A stretch of 56,215 bases of DNA from Paraplanobispora siamensis (GTDB taxonomy: Bacteria; Actinomycetota; Actinomycetes; Streptosporangiales; Streptosporangiaceae), in NCBI RefSeq assembly GCF_016863175.1, contig NZ_BOOJ01000041.1:1-56215 (forward strand), given 5' to 3'. This document shows, piece after piece, positions 48,887-56,215 of this stretch (position 1 is the first letter of the stretch; each line of letters starts with the position of its first letter). The notes under the pieces are model-generated. The model saw only the letters and a list, made by a program, of their open reading frames with translations, was not told the origin of the DNA and made no database searches. Position numbers and translations under genes: made by a program.

Positions 48887-49801
48887 TCAACGTCCCGCGA
48901 GTTCCTCCACGATCGGGGTGAAGGCGTCCAGGTCGTCCTCGTGGTGCAGGACGAAATAGGACAGGTCATGGGTGTCGCGCCAGTGGCGGAGCTTGTCCAC
49001 GGCGTCGGCGCGGGTGCCGGGCAGCACCTGGGGGGTCTCGTCCTGGCGTGACGGGTCGGCGGCGCTCCACGAGGCGCCCCGCCCGCGCTCGCCCAGCCGC
49101 AGGACGCTGGTGCCGAGCTCGATCGCGCCGTAGCGGTCACCGGCGGCCCGCCGTACCACGTCGATCTTGGCGAGGAAGGCGTCCAGGCCGCCGTCCGCGC
49201 CGTCGGGGCCGGAGCCGTCCGCCCTGACCCGCATGGTGAGGTTGATCACATCGGCCTCGCGGGCGGCGAGGCGCAGCACGCGCGGCCCGCCGCCGCCGAG
49301 CATCAGCCGCGGGCCCGGCCGCTGGACCGGCTTGGGCCGCTGGTCCAGCCCGTCGATCCGGTAGTGCTCGCCGTGGAAGGTGAACGGGCCCTCGCCCCAC
49401 AGCCCCTTGAGGACCGTGATCGCCTCGGCGAGCCGGTCCACCCGGGTCCCCGGCGGGTCGAGCGCCAGCCCGGCGGCGCCGTAGTCGGCGGCCATCCAGC
49501 CGGTGCCCAGGCCCAGCTCCAGGCGGCCCTCCGACAGCAGGTCGACGGTGGCGGTCTCCTTGGCCAGCACGGCCGGGTGGCGGAAGTCGTTGGCGAACAC
49601 CAGGGTGCCGACCCGCAGCCGGCTGGTCGCGCACGCCGCCGCGGTCATCGCCGCGACGGGCGCGAAACGCGAGCCCACCAGATGGTCGGGGACCAGGAGC
49701 ACGTCGAAGCCGGACTCCTCCAGGCGGCGGGCCTTGCGGGCCCACTCCCGGCCCGAGGCGGCCTCCCGCACCACGGCGGCGAACCTGAACGGCCGGTCCA
49801 T
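48887..49801 (-). CDS. LLM-class F420-dependent oxidoreductase
   Basis: A 304-residue luciferase-like TIM-barrel flavin/F420 enzyme. ARRLEESGFDVLLVPDHL, LRVGTLVFANDFRHPAVLAK, EGRLELGLGTGWMAADY and PRLMLGGGGPRVLRLAARE are family segments, close to the TIGR03621 group. ATG 49801 has AGGGGG upstream. A shared CAAGCGCTTG operator overlaps its transcription start. It would add or remove hydride or hydroxylate a substrate in the linked oxidative pathway. Confidence 0.88.
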   Translation of the reverse strand: MDRPFRFAAVVREAASGREWARKARRLEESGFDVLLVPDHLVGSRFAPVAAMTAAACATSRLRVGTLVFANDFRHPAVLAKETATVDLLSEGRLELGLGTGWMAADYGAAGLALDPPGTRVDRLAEAITVLKGLWGEGPFTFHGEHYRIDGLDQRPKPVQRPGPRLMLGGGGPRVLRLAAREADVINLTMRVRADGSGPDGADGGLDAFLAKIDVVRRAAGDRYGAIELGTSVLRLGERGRGASWSAADPSRQDETPQVLPGTRADAVDKLRHWRDTHDLSYFVLHHEDDLDAFTPIVEELAGR

Positions 49802-49816
49802 CCCGTCCCCCTAACC

Positions 49817-49832
49817 TATCAAGCGCTTGGTA
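49817..49832. promoter_or_regulatory. CAAGCGCTTG operator at the LLM promoter
   Basis: The core CAAGCGCTTG (49820-49829) with flanking TAT/GGTA lies directly after TATACT (49833-49838, minus), a good -10. Repression at the start site is likely. Confidence 0.6.
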
Positions 49833-49856
49833 AGTATAGGGTGAACGGCTCCGCCC

Positions 49857-50129
49857 GCCCAGGGGCGACCGCCGGCGGACGACCGTGCTCACCGCGAAGA
49901 GCGCGGGGGTGAGCAGGACGGAGCTGAGAAGGCTCGGCCAGGGGAACGGGCCGTAGCCGTCCAGGTTCGCGATGAGGTCGCGGACGTAGGTCTCGCCCCC
50001 GCCGGTGGTGCCGAAGGGGGCCGGCGGGGGCGAGACGGCGAGGAGCGGCGGCGAGGGGAACGCCGATGCGACCATGGCGTGGCGGGCGAAGGTGTCGGCG
50101 CCCGACCCGGGGGTGTCGAGGTTCGTCAT
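49857..50129 (-). pseudogene. Truncated gene remnant, family unknown
   Basis: From ATG 50129 the frame has strong GC-ending codon bias and reads MTNLDTPGSGADTFARHAMV, then TYVRDLIANLDGYGPFPWPS and one hydrophobic helix (LLSSVLLTPALFAVSTVV). It has no stop of its own and runs into the LLM promoter. It looks like the start of a gene cut short by rearrangement. The family is not recognised. Confidence 0.35.
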
Positions 50130-50277
50130 GGCGTCAGGGTCCGCTCGCTGCGGTGGTGCGGGCGACGGGGCCTTCCCCGGGGTTGCGGAGGGTTTTCCCG
50201 GGGTCCGGCATGCCCTGTCCCGGAGACCGGTGCGGCTCCCGCCGGGGTTGCGGGCGGAGCCTCCCCCGGTGGTGTAT

Positions 50278-50292
50278 ACCAAGCGCTTGCTT
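50278..50292. promoter_or_regulatory. CAAGCGCTTG operator at the PhyH promoter
   Basis: ACCAAGCGCTTGCTT lies 31 bases before the start and just before TATAAG. It differs at one position from the KstR2-type motif AGCAAG-N2-CTTGCTT as I recall it. Confidence 0.6.
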
Positions 50293-50322
50293 TATAAGGG
50301 GTTCCGGTCCGACACTGAGCCC

Positions 50323-51102
50323 ATGGCTGACGACACCCCGGTCCGCGACGTGACCGACGACGAGGTCGCCTTCTTCGAACGCAACGGCTGGGTACGGCTG
50401 CCGCGCCTGGTCGGCCCCGATCGCGTGGCCGTCCTGCGGGAGCGGGCGCTGAACCACCTGGCCGGGCGCTCCCGCGCCGTGACCACCAAGGTGGACCAGG
50501 CCTTCGGCCAGTCCAGGGACGTCGCCGAGACCGACGGGCACTTCCGGGAGGTGGCCCTGGCCCCCCAGCTCGGCCGGGCGGCCACCCGGCTGCTGCGCGG
50601 GGTGGCCGGGGTGCGTGTGCAGGTGACGAACCTGCTGGTCAAGGAGGGCGGAGGAGGCCATGGAGCCACCGAGTTCCACCAGGACTTCCCGTGGATGCCG
50701 ATGGACCGCTCGGCGATGCTCACGCTCTGGCTCGCCCTGGTGGACGTGCCCGCCGACATGGGCTCCCTGCGTTTCTACAGCGGCTCGCACCGGTACGGCG
50801 TGCTCGGCCGCTCCTTCACCCGCGACGGCGACGACCAGCTCACCCAGCACCCCTGGCTGAAGGAGCTGGAGTTGTCCCCGCCGCTCGACCTGGCCGCCGG
50901 GGACGCGACCGTGCACCACGCGCTGACCGTGCACGGCGCCCCCGCCAACCGCCGCGACACCCCCCGCGTGTCGTTCACCGTCACCTACTTCGACGCCGAC
51001 GCCCTCTACACCGGCACGCCGTACCGGCAGACCGACGACCTGGGCCTGACCGTCAACCGGCCGTTCGAGCACGCGAAGTTCCCGGTCGTCCCCCATGCCT
51101 GA
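50323..51102 (+). CDS. Phytanoyl-CoA dioxygenase (PhyH) family protein
   Basis: A 259-residue Fe(II)/2-oxoglutarate oxygenase. The metal triad is His and Asp in TEFHQDFPW plus His in LTVHGAP, and the oxoglutarate Arg lies in TPRVSFTVTYF. These enzymes hydroxylate lipids or secondary metabolites. ATG 50323 starts the operon; a clear ribosome site is lacking. Its end overlaps the phosphotriesterase gene by eight bases. Confidence 0.88.
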   Translation: MADDTPVRDVTDDEVAFFERNGWVRLPRLVGPDRVAVLRERALNHLAGRSRAVTTKVDQAFGQSRDVAETDGHFREVALAPQLGRAATRLLRGVAGVRVQVTNLLVKEGGGGHGATEFHQDFPWMPMDRSAMLTLWLALVDVPADMGSLRFYSGSHRYGVLGRSFTRDGDDQLTQHPWLKELELSPPLDLAAGDATVHHALTVHGAPANRRDTPRVSFTVTYFDADALYTGTPYRQTDDLGLTVNRPFEHAKFPVVPHA

Positions 51103-52084
51103 GCCCATCGTGAACGTCGAGACCGTCGCGGGCCCGGTGGAGGACCCGGGCGCCACCCTCATGCACGAGCACGTCTTCGGGCTCAGCCCGGAGATCCTGT
51201 GGAACTGGCCGGACATCCCCGAGGGCTGGGACCTCGAACTCCGGGCCCGCGAGGCCGCCGACAAGCTGACCGAGCTGAAGGGCCACGGCATCGACACCAT
51301 CGTGGACCTGACCGTGATCGGGCTCGGCCGCTACGTGCCCGCGGTCCAGCGGGTGGCCGAGCTGACCGAGGTCAACATCGTCGTCGCCACCGGGCTCTAC
51401 ACCTACGACGCGCTCCCGCCGTACTTCGGCAACCGCGGCCCCGGCTCGCTGTTCGGCGGCCCCGACCGGCTGGCCGAGTTCTTCGTCCGGGACATCGCCG
51501 AGGGCATCGGCGACACCGGCGTGAAGGCGGGCATCCTCAAGTGCGCCTCCGACCACCTGGGCATGACCGCCGGCTGCGAACGGGTCTTCCGCGCCGTCGC
51601 CCAGGCGCACCGGGCCACCGGCGCCCCGATCACCACCCACTCCCACAGCGCCTCGCGCGGCGGCCTGGAGCAGCAGAAGCTCCTGGCCTCCGAGGGCGTG
51701 GACCTGGGCCGGGTGGTGATCGGCCACGCCGGCGACTCCACCGACCTGGCCTATCTGGAAGAACTGATCGCGAACGGCTCCTACCTGGGCATGGACCGCT
51801 TCGGCATCAACACGATCAGCCCCTTCGAGGACCGGGTGGCGACGGTGGCGGCCATGTGCGAGCGGGGGCACGCCGGCCGCATGGTCCTGTCCCACGACTC
51901 CTACTGCTTCAACGACCGCTTCGACCAGGAGGTGGTACGGCGCCGCCACCCCGACTACCACCTGCTGCACATCTCCCGGGACGTGCTCCCCGAGCTGCGC
52001 AGACGGGGCGTCACCGAGGAGCAGATCCACCGGATGCTCGTCGTCAACCCACGCGACATCCTCACCCGGCGCGAGCCGTACTGA
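51095..52084 (+). CDS. Phosphotriesterase-family metal hydrolase, ligands intact
   Basis: A 329-residue TIM-barrel hydrolase with all metal ligands: His24 and His26 (LMHEHVF), Lys149 (AGILKCAS, carbamylated bridge), His182 (TTHSHS), His211 (GHAGDS) and Asp268 (LSHDSY). Family members are lactonases or phosphotriesterases, so a lactone intermediate is plausible here. It overlaps the PhyH gene and is followed by the P450 41 bases on. It contrasts with the degenerate homologue at 20012-20917. Confidence 0.9.
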   Translation: MPEPIVNVETVAGPVEDPGATLMHEHVFGLSPEILWNWPDIPEGWDLELRAREAADKLTELKGHGIDTIVDLTVIGLGRYVPAVQRVAELTEVNIVVATGLYTYDALPPYFGNRGPGSLFGGPDRLAEFFVRDIAEGIGDTGVKAGILKCASDHLGMTAGCERVFRAVAQAHRATGAPITTHSHSASRGGLEQQKLLASEGVDLGRVVIGHAGDSTDLAYLEELIANGSYLGMDRFGINTISPFEDRVATVAAMCERGHAGRMVLSHDSYCFNDRFDQEVVRRRHPDYHLLHISRDVLPELRRRGVTEEQIHRMLVVNPRDILTRREPY

Positions 52085-52124
52085 GAGCCCTGCCGAGAGC
52101 CGTACCGAGTCCGAGAGGTCCCCC

Positions 52125-53324
52125 ATGATCGACGCTGATGACTTCGACGTCGGCGCGGCCTGGCACGTCGCCGCGCCGTACGACTTCCTGCGCCGGCTCC
52201 GCCACGAGCGGCCGGTCTTCCGCAGCGAGCACCTCGGCGCCTACGTCCTGACCCGGTACGCGGACGTGCGCGCCGCCTACGGCGACCCCGGGCGCTTCTC
52301 CTCCGAGGGGTCGCTGACGATCTCCCGGAGCCTGTCCGAGGAGACCCGGCTCAAGCTGGGCGAGCACGGCTCGTTCCTGTCGAGCTTCGTGGCCAACGTG
52401 GACCCGCCCGTGCACACCCGGCTGCGCCGCTCGGTGTCGCGGGCCTTCACCCCGCGCGCGGTCTCGGCGATGGAGCAGCGGTTCCGGGAGCTGAACGAGG
52501 ACCTGCTCGACCGGATGGCCCCGCGCGGGGCGGCGGACTTCGTCGCCGAGATCGCGCACGAGCCCTCGGCCAAGCTCACCGCCCGCTTCATCGGCGTGCC
52601 GCAGGAGGACGAGGAGTTCGTCAAGCAGCACGTGAAGGACTGGTTCCAGCTGTTCCTGTCACCGCAGCCGCCCGACCGGCAGCTCGCGCTGGCCGAGAGC
52701 TTCCTGGCCTACCTCGACTACGTGGACCGGCTCGTCGCCTCCCGCGCCCGGGAGCCGCGCGACGACTTCACCTCGCTGATGACCTCCCTGATCGGCAACG
52801 AGCTGTCGCACCGCGAGGTCGTCGAGCTGATCTCCACGATCCTGCTCGGCGGCAACGACACCGTGCCCAACCAGCTCGGCAACAGCGTGCTGCGGCTGCT
52901 GCGCGAGGGGATCTGGCCGGTGCCGCCGGAGCTGACCCGCAACGCGGTCGAGGAGTGCATGCGCATCGACGGCGCCAGCCTCGGCTCCTTCCGCTACGCC
53001 ACCACCGGCATCGAGCTGCGCGGGACGACGATCCCGGCCGGGTCGCTGTGCCTGCTGTCCACCGACTCCGCCGCCCACGACGAGACCGTCTTCGACGACC
53101 CCGAGCGCTTCCGGATCGACCGCCCCAACGCCGACGCCCACATGACCTTCGGCTACGGCATCCACTTCTGCGTGGGCGCCGCCCTGGGCCGCCTCCAGCT
53201 CCGCACCGCCCTCGACATCCTGGGCGAGCGCCTGCCCCGGCTCCGGCTCGTCCCCGGGCAGGAGGTCTCCTACCGCGCCTCGATCGTCGGCCGCGGCCTG
53301 ACCGCGCTGCCCGTGGAGTGGTGA
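52125..53324 (+). CDS. Cytochrome P450
   Basis: A 399-residue soluble bacterial P450. The I-helix is LLGGNDTVPNQL (Asp245, Thr246), the K-helix ExxR is in EECMRIDG, and the haem loop FGYGIHFCVGAALGR has Cys349. All key residues are present, so it should be active with an external ferredoxin/reductase, not found nearby. Its stop overlaps the SDR start (TGATG). It sits in the oxidative operon. Confidence 0.95.
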   Translation: MIDADDFDVGAAWHVAAPYDFLRRLRHERPVFRSEHLGAYVLTRYADVRAAYGDPGRFSSEGSLTISRSLSEETRLKLGEHGSFLSSFVANVDPPVHTRLRRSVSRAFTPRAVSAMEQRFRELNEDLLDRMAPRGAADFVAEIAHEPSAKLTARFIGVPQEDEEFVKQHVKDWFQLFLSPQPPDRQLALAESFLAYLDYVDRLVASRAREPRDDFTSLMTSLIGNELSHREVVELISTILLGGNDTVPNQLGNSVLRLLREGIWPVPPELTRNAVEECMRIDGASLGSFRYATTGIELRGTTIPAGSLCLLSTDSAAHDETVFDDPERFRIDRPNADAHMTFGYGIHFCVGAALGRLQLRTALDILGERLPRLRLVPGQEVSYRASIVGRGLTALPVEW

Positions 53325-54130
53325 TGCGCTTCGACGGGAAGGTCGCCCTGGTCACCGGCGGAGGCTCGGGGATCGGCGCGGCCACCGCGCGCCGGCTGGC
53401 CGCCGAGGGGGCCTGCGTCGGGGTCGCCGACCTGCGGCTCGCCGGCGCGCGGGCGGTCGCCTCGGCGATCAGGTCAGCGGGCGGTACGGCGTGCGCGCTC
53501 CACTGCGACGTCTCCGAGGAGAAGGCCGTCGAGGACGCCGTCGCCGAGCTGGTGGCCTCGTTCGGGCGGCTGGACGTGGTGCACTCCAACGCGGCCTGCC
53601 TGGACCGCGACGTCTACGGCAGGGACGGGGACCTGCTCGACATGGACGTGGCGGTCTGGGACCGGACGATGGCGGTCAACCTGCGCGGTGCGATGCTCAT
53701 GGTCAAGCACACCGTCCCGGCCATGACCGGCGGCGGCGCGATCGTGATCACCTCCTCGGTGTCCGCCCTGGTGGGCGATGCCGACCACGCGGCCTACGGC
53801 GCCTCCAAGGCGGCGCTGGTGGGCTTCGTCCGCTACGTCGCCACGATGTACGGCTCCCGCGGCGTCCGGTGCAACGCGGTGGCCCCCGGCCTGGTGATGA
53901 CGGACGTGGCGCGGGCCGTGATGACGCCGGAACGGCTGGCGGAGAAGGCCGCGGAACGCGTCCTGCCGTGGGCGGCCGACCCGGGCGACGTGGCGGCGCT
54001 GGTGGCCTTCCTGGCCTCGGACGAGGCGCGCTGCGTCACCGGTCAGACGATCGTCGTCGACGGCGGCACCACCGCGCACCGCCCGGAACACGCGATCAGG
54101 TCCTGGGCCCGTGAGAAGCTGGAGATGTGA
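53324..54130 (+). CDS. SDR family oxidoreductase
   Basis: A 268-residue classical SDR. LVTGGGSGIGAATARRLAAE, VHSNAA, ITSSVSAL (Ser) and AYGASKAAL (Tyr, Lys) are complete, and VTGQTIVVDGG closes the fold. It would oxidise an alcohol made by the P450 or PhyH enzyme (inference). It overlaps both neighbours by one to four bases, indicating coupling. Confidence 0.92.
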   Translation: MRFDGKVALVTGGGSGIGAATARRLAAEGACVGVADLRLAGARAVASAIRSAGGTACALHCDVSEEKAVEDAVAELVASFGRLDVVHSNAACLDRDVYGRDGDLLDMDVAVWDRTMAVNLRGAMLMVKHTVPAMTGGGAIVITSSVSALVGDADHAAYGASKAALVGFVRYVATMYGSRGVRCNAVAPGLVMTDVARAVMTPERLAEKAAERVLPWAADPGDVAALVAFLASDEARCVTGQTIVVDGGTTAHRPEHAIRSWAREKLEM

Positions 54131-54981
54131 CGGTATCTGTGGGCCTGGTCGGTGCCGGGCCGTGGGCGGAGATGGTGCACGCGCCGATGCTGGCGGCCGG
54201 GCCGTACGCACGGCTGGCTGGAGTGTGGGCCCGGCGGCCCGAGGCCGCGGCCAGACTGGGCGCGCCGGTCTTCGAGAAGATCGAGGAGCTCTTCGACGCC
54301 TGTGAGGCCGTGCTCTTCTCGGTGCCGCCCGCCGTACAGGCCGAGCTCGGCGTCCAGGCCGCCAAGGCGGGCAAGGCCCTGCTGCTGGAGAAGCCGCTCG
54401 CGGCCGACCTGGACGGCGCCAGGCGCCTGGCCGACGCCATCGGCGAGGCGGGCGTGGTCTCCCAGATGTGCCTGACGTGGCGCTACTCGGCCGCGGTCCG
54501 GGCGTTCCTGGCTCGGGTGTCGGCGGTCGAGCCTTTCGGCGGGCACGCGGCCAACGTCTCCGGCGCCATGCTCGGCGGCCACTTCGCCACCCCGTGGCGC
54601 CTGGAGCGCGGCGCGATCCTCGACGTCGGCCCGCACATGATCGACATGCTGGACGCCGCGCTCGGCCCGGTCGCCGGGGTGCGCGCGCACGGCAACCCGA
54701 CGGGCTGGGTCGGGCTGCTGCTGGAGCACGAGACCGGCGCGGTCAGCGAGGCCTCGCTGTGCCTGAGCGCGCCGGGGCAGACCCCGCCTCCCCACGTGGA
54801 CGTCTACGGCAGGCTCGGCCGGGAGTCCGTCGACGGGAGCGCGATCGGCCCCGAGACCTTCTCCACGATGATCGCCGAGTTCGCCACGGCCGTGCGCGGC
54901 GGCGGCGCCCACCCGCTCGACGCCATCCACGGCCTGCGCCTGCAGGAGATCATCGCCGCCGCGGAGGCGCAGCTCGGCTGA
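54127..54981 (+). CDS. Gfo/Idh/MocA family oxidoreductase
   Basis: A 284-residue NAD(P)-dependent dehydrogenase. VGLVGAGPWAEMVHAPML is the Rossmann loop, and LLLEKPLAADLDGAR has the conserved EKP Lys. It normally acts on sugar-like or cyclic alcohols. The GTG at 54127 overlaps the SDR stop (GTGA). It is the last gene of the oxidative operon. Confidence 0.9.
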   Translation: MTVSVGLVGAGPWAEMVHAPMLAAGPYARLAGVWARRPEAAARLGAPVFEKIEELFDACEAVLFSVPPAVQAELGVQAAKAGKALLLEKPLAADLDGARRLADAIGEAGVVSQMCLTWRYSAAVRAFLARVSAVEPFGGHAANVSGAMLGGHFATPWRLERGAILDVGPHMIDMLDAALGPVAGVRAHGNPTGWVGLLLEHETGAVSEASLCLSAPGQTPPPHVDVYGRLGRESVDGSAIGPETFSTMIAEFATAVRGGGAHPLDAIHGLRLQEIIAAAEAQLG

Positions 54982-55288
54982 GTCCCAGGGTGCACGGGGG
55001 TACGGCGGCGCGGCCGTACCCAGGCTCCGAATGGGCGAGAAAAGAATTCAGTGCATTTCCTTTGGTGGCAGTGGTAGCGCTCAAGTTATGACATGGGCGT
55101 TTTTATAAGACGAGTAGGGCCTTCGCCAAGGTTGGCGAAAACGCGCCACGTCTTCCCCGGTGCGGCCGAGGTCGGTCGACACCATTGACGTCGTCAAGCC
55201 AGGCCGGGGCCGGAAGTTTTCGGCATTGGTGCTGGCCCGTACTCGTTTTCGGTTCTCCAGTGAGTGCCGCCACATCAGAGGAAAAACC
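54982..55288. other. 307-base intergenic region
   Basis: Lower in GC than the genes around it. It holds the inverted repeat at 55122-55139 and the promoter of the PGGET protein; no gene is seen. Confidence 0.6.
55122..55139. promoter_or_regulatory. TTCGCCAA-GG-TTGGCGAA inverted repeat
   Basis: Perfect 8-base arms with a 2-base centre. The tight centre suits an operator better than a terminator. It lies about 150 bases before the PGGET gene. Confidence 0.45.
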
Positions 55289-56215
55289 ATGAAGAAGGTC
55301 GTATACCGCCTGACTGTATCCGTGGCCGGGTGCTTAGTTCTTGGTGTTTCCCTGCCCGCGACCGCCAGCGCCTTCACAAGCGGCGGGTCCCCCTCCGGAT
55401 CGTCCACGGTCTCGGAGGGGAAACACGGTTCTCATGGAGGTTCTTCCTCCTCGCTCTGCCCCTGCTCCGAGGGCGGGAAGAGCATCGAGGCCTCCGACGT
55501 GATCGACAGCGTGATGAAGAACGCGCTCGAAAAGACGAAGAGCAGTGTCGAATCCCCATCTTCCTCCACGAAGGAATGCCCGCCGGGTGAGGAGACCTCG
55601 GGCGGGGAGACCCCGGAGGGGGAGACGCCCGGTGGAGAGAAGCCTGGTTGGGAGACTCCGGGTGGGGAGACTCCGGGTGGCGAGACGCCTGGTGGGGAGA
55701 CCCCCGGTGGCGAGACGCCTGGTGGGGAGACCCCCGGTGGCGAGACTCCGGGCGGGGAGACCCCGGGTGAGGAGACTCCGGGCGGGGAGACCCCCGGTGG
55801 CGAGACGCCGGGCGGCGAGACCCCGGGTGAGGAGACTCCGGGCGGGGAGACCCCCGGTGGCGAGACGCCGGGCGGCGAGACCCCCGGTGGGGAGACCCCG
55901 GGTGGCGAGACTCCGGGTGGCGAGACGCCGGGTGGCGAGACGCCGGGTGGCGAGACGCCGGGCGGCGAGACGCCGGGCGGCGAGACCCCGGGCGGCGAGA
56001 CCCCGGGTGAGGAGACTCCGGGTGGCGAGACGCCGGGCGGGGAGACCCCCGGTGGGGAGACTCCGGGCGGGGAGACCCCCGGTGGCGAGACTCCGGGCGG
56101 GGAGACCCCGGGTGAGGAGACTCCGGGTGGCGAGACGCCGGGCGGCGAGACGCCCGGTGGAGAGACCCCGGGTGAGGAGACTCCGGGTGGCGAGACGCCG
56201 GGCGGCGAGACGCCC
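55289..56215 (+). CDS. Secreted PGGET-repeat protein (runs off right edge)
   Basis: At least 309 codons, open to the window end. AGAGGA precedes the ATG. A signal peptide (KKVVYRLTVSVAGCLVLGVS) ends near ATASA. A ~70-residue Ser/Gly-rich region with a LCPCSEGG Cys pair and a helix (ASDVIDSVMKNALEKTKSS) precedes more than 40 pentapeptides, mostly PGGET with PGEET variants. The leader has a TTA codon (codon 16, 55334-55336) and AT-richer codons than its neighbours. It is probably a wall-associated or secreted stalk or adhesin-like protein; any anchor domain lies beyond the edge. Confidence 0.8.
   Translation, partial: MKKVVYRLTVSVAGCLVLGVSLPATASAFTSGGSPSGSSTVSEGKHGSHGGSSSSLCPCSEGGKSIEASDVIDSVMKNALEKTKSSVESPSSSTKECPPGEETSGGETPEGETPGGEKPGWETPGGETPGGETPGGETPGGETPGGETPGGETPGGETPGEETPGGETPGGETPGGETPGEETPGGETPGGETPGGETPGGETPGGETPGGETPGGETPGGETPGGETPGGETPGGETPGEETPGGETPGGETPGGETPGGETPGGETPGGETPGEETPGGETPGGETPGGETPGEETPGGETPGGETP
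55583..56215. repeat. 15-bp tandem repeat array encoding PGGET
   Basis: About 42 in-phase 15-base units with no indel, so the frame stays open. A 60-base higher-order period is visible: 56102-56155 equals 56162-56215, and 55741-55800 nearly equals 55801-55860. It is likely length-variable. Confidence 0.95.

Larger units (their letters stand above)
49802..50322. other. 521-base divergent region between LLM and PhyH genes
   Basis: Holds two copies of the shared operator (49817-49832 and 50278-50292), one at each promoter, and a gene remnant on the minus strand (49857-50129). Confidence 0.6.

Noticed and set aside
48887-54981. A complete antibiotic biosynthetic cluster
   Set aside because: No PKS, NRPS, terpene synthase or export gene is present; tailoring or catabolic enzymes alone do not support it.
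55583-56215. The repeat array as a CRISPR or minisatellite without coding role
   Set aside because: Units are contiguous 15-mers without spacers and keep one open frame after a signal peptide and ribosome site.
1-56215. tRNA, rRNA, IS elements, prophage or riboswitches
   Set aside because: I found no cloverleaf-like GGTTCRA segments in context, no transposase or integrase motifs, no phage genes and no recognisable riboswitch core.

Overview
The window is high-GC actinomycete chromosome. Most codons end in G or C, and the gene families are typical of the group: a PRC/DUF2382 stress protein, an orphan nitrate-sensing-type kinase, an XRE/DUF5753-DUF397-ATPase trio, F420-type oxidoreductases, DUF6158 and a secreted streptogrisin-type protease. 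A GH74 xyloglucanase, a ROK regulator and two chemotaxis receptors under a shared sigma-28/FliA-type promoter fit a soil actinomycete with a motile stage, perhaps a zoospore former near Streptosporangiales. The placement is inference. I see no rRNA, tRNA, CRISPR array, insertion sequence or prophage.

Layout. 1-3.7 kb: a chemotaxis receptor cut by the left edge, a VanJ-like membrane phosphatase, and a reductase/SDR pair behind a possible KstR-type site. 3.8-7.5 kb: small stress-type genes (hemerythrin, CBS protein, PRC/DUF2382), an internally deleted ArsB/NhaD permease remnant and an acetyltransferase. 7.5-21 kb: ROK regulator divergent from a lactonase-like amidohydrolase, orphan sensor kinase, secreted protease, LysR regulator, patatin/P-loop pair, soxR with a textbook SoxR box facing a PPOX gene, and a TIM-barrel isomerase with a phosphotriesterase homologue that has lost most metal ligands. 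21-30 kb: secreted xyloglucanase (GH74-FN3-CBM2), small membrane and secreted proteins, GroES-like protein, a DUF1349 gene behind CebR/LacI-like boxes, and a DUF885 peptidase. 30-36 kb: CGNR regulator facing an SDR that lacks its catalytic tyrosine, TetR/rhodanese pair with a near-perfect shared operator, penicillin-acylase family enzyme and a DinB protein. 36-40.5 kb: a complete siderophore ABC importer (two permeases, ATPase, Tat lipoprotein) behind two iron boxes. 40.5-45.3 kb: helicase-associated protein and the ATPase/XRE/DUF397 trio. 45.6-55 kb: a NIPSNAP-like gene, the second chemotaxis receptor, and an oxidative gene set (LLM oxidoreductase, then PhyH dioxygenase, phosphotriesterase, P450, SDR and Gfo/Idh/MocA tightly packed) whose promoters share a CAAGC-GCTTG operator. 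55.3 kb to the right edge: a secreted protein made of more than 40 PGGET pentapeptides.

How it fits together. The best candidate for an undescribed system is the P450/PhyH/phosphotriesterase/SDR/Gfo operon with the LLM and NIPSNAP-like genes, apparently one regulon of an absent TetR-type repressor and probably devoted to degrading or remodelling a lipophilic or lactone substrate. Three patterns cut across gene families: a matched FliA-type promoter on both chemotaxis receptors; tandem 14-18 bp duplications that begin at or next to stop codons at four loci; and many starts only 5-8 bases after a -10 hexamer, suggesting leaderless transcripts. Starts, motifs and repeats were read from the sequence by eye. 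Family names come from remembered motifs, not from a search.
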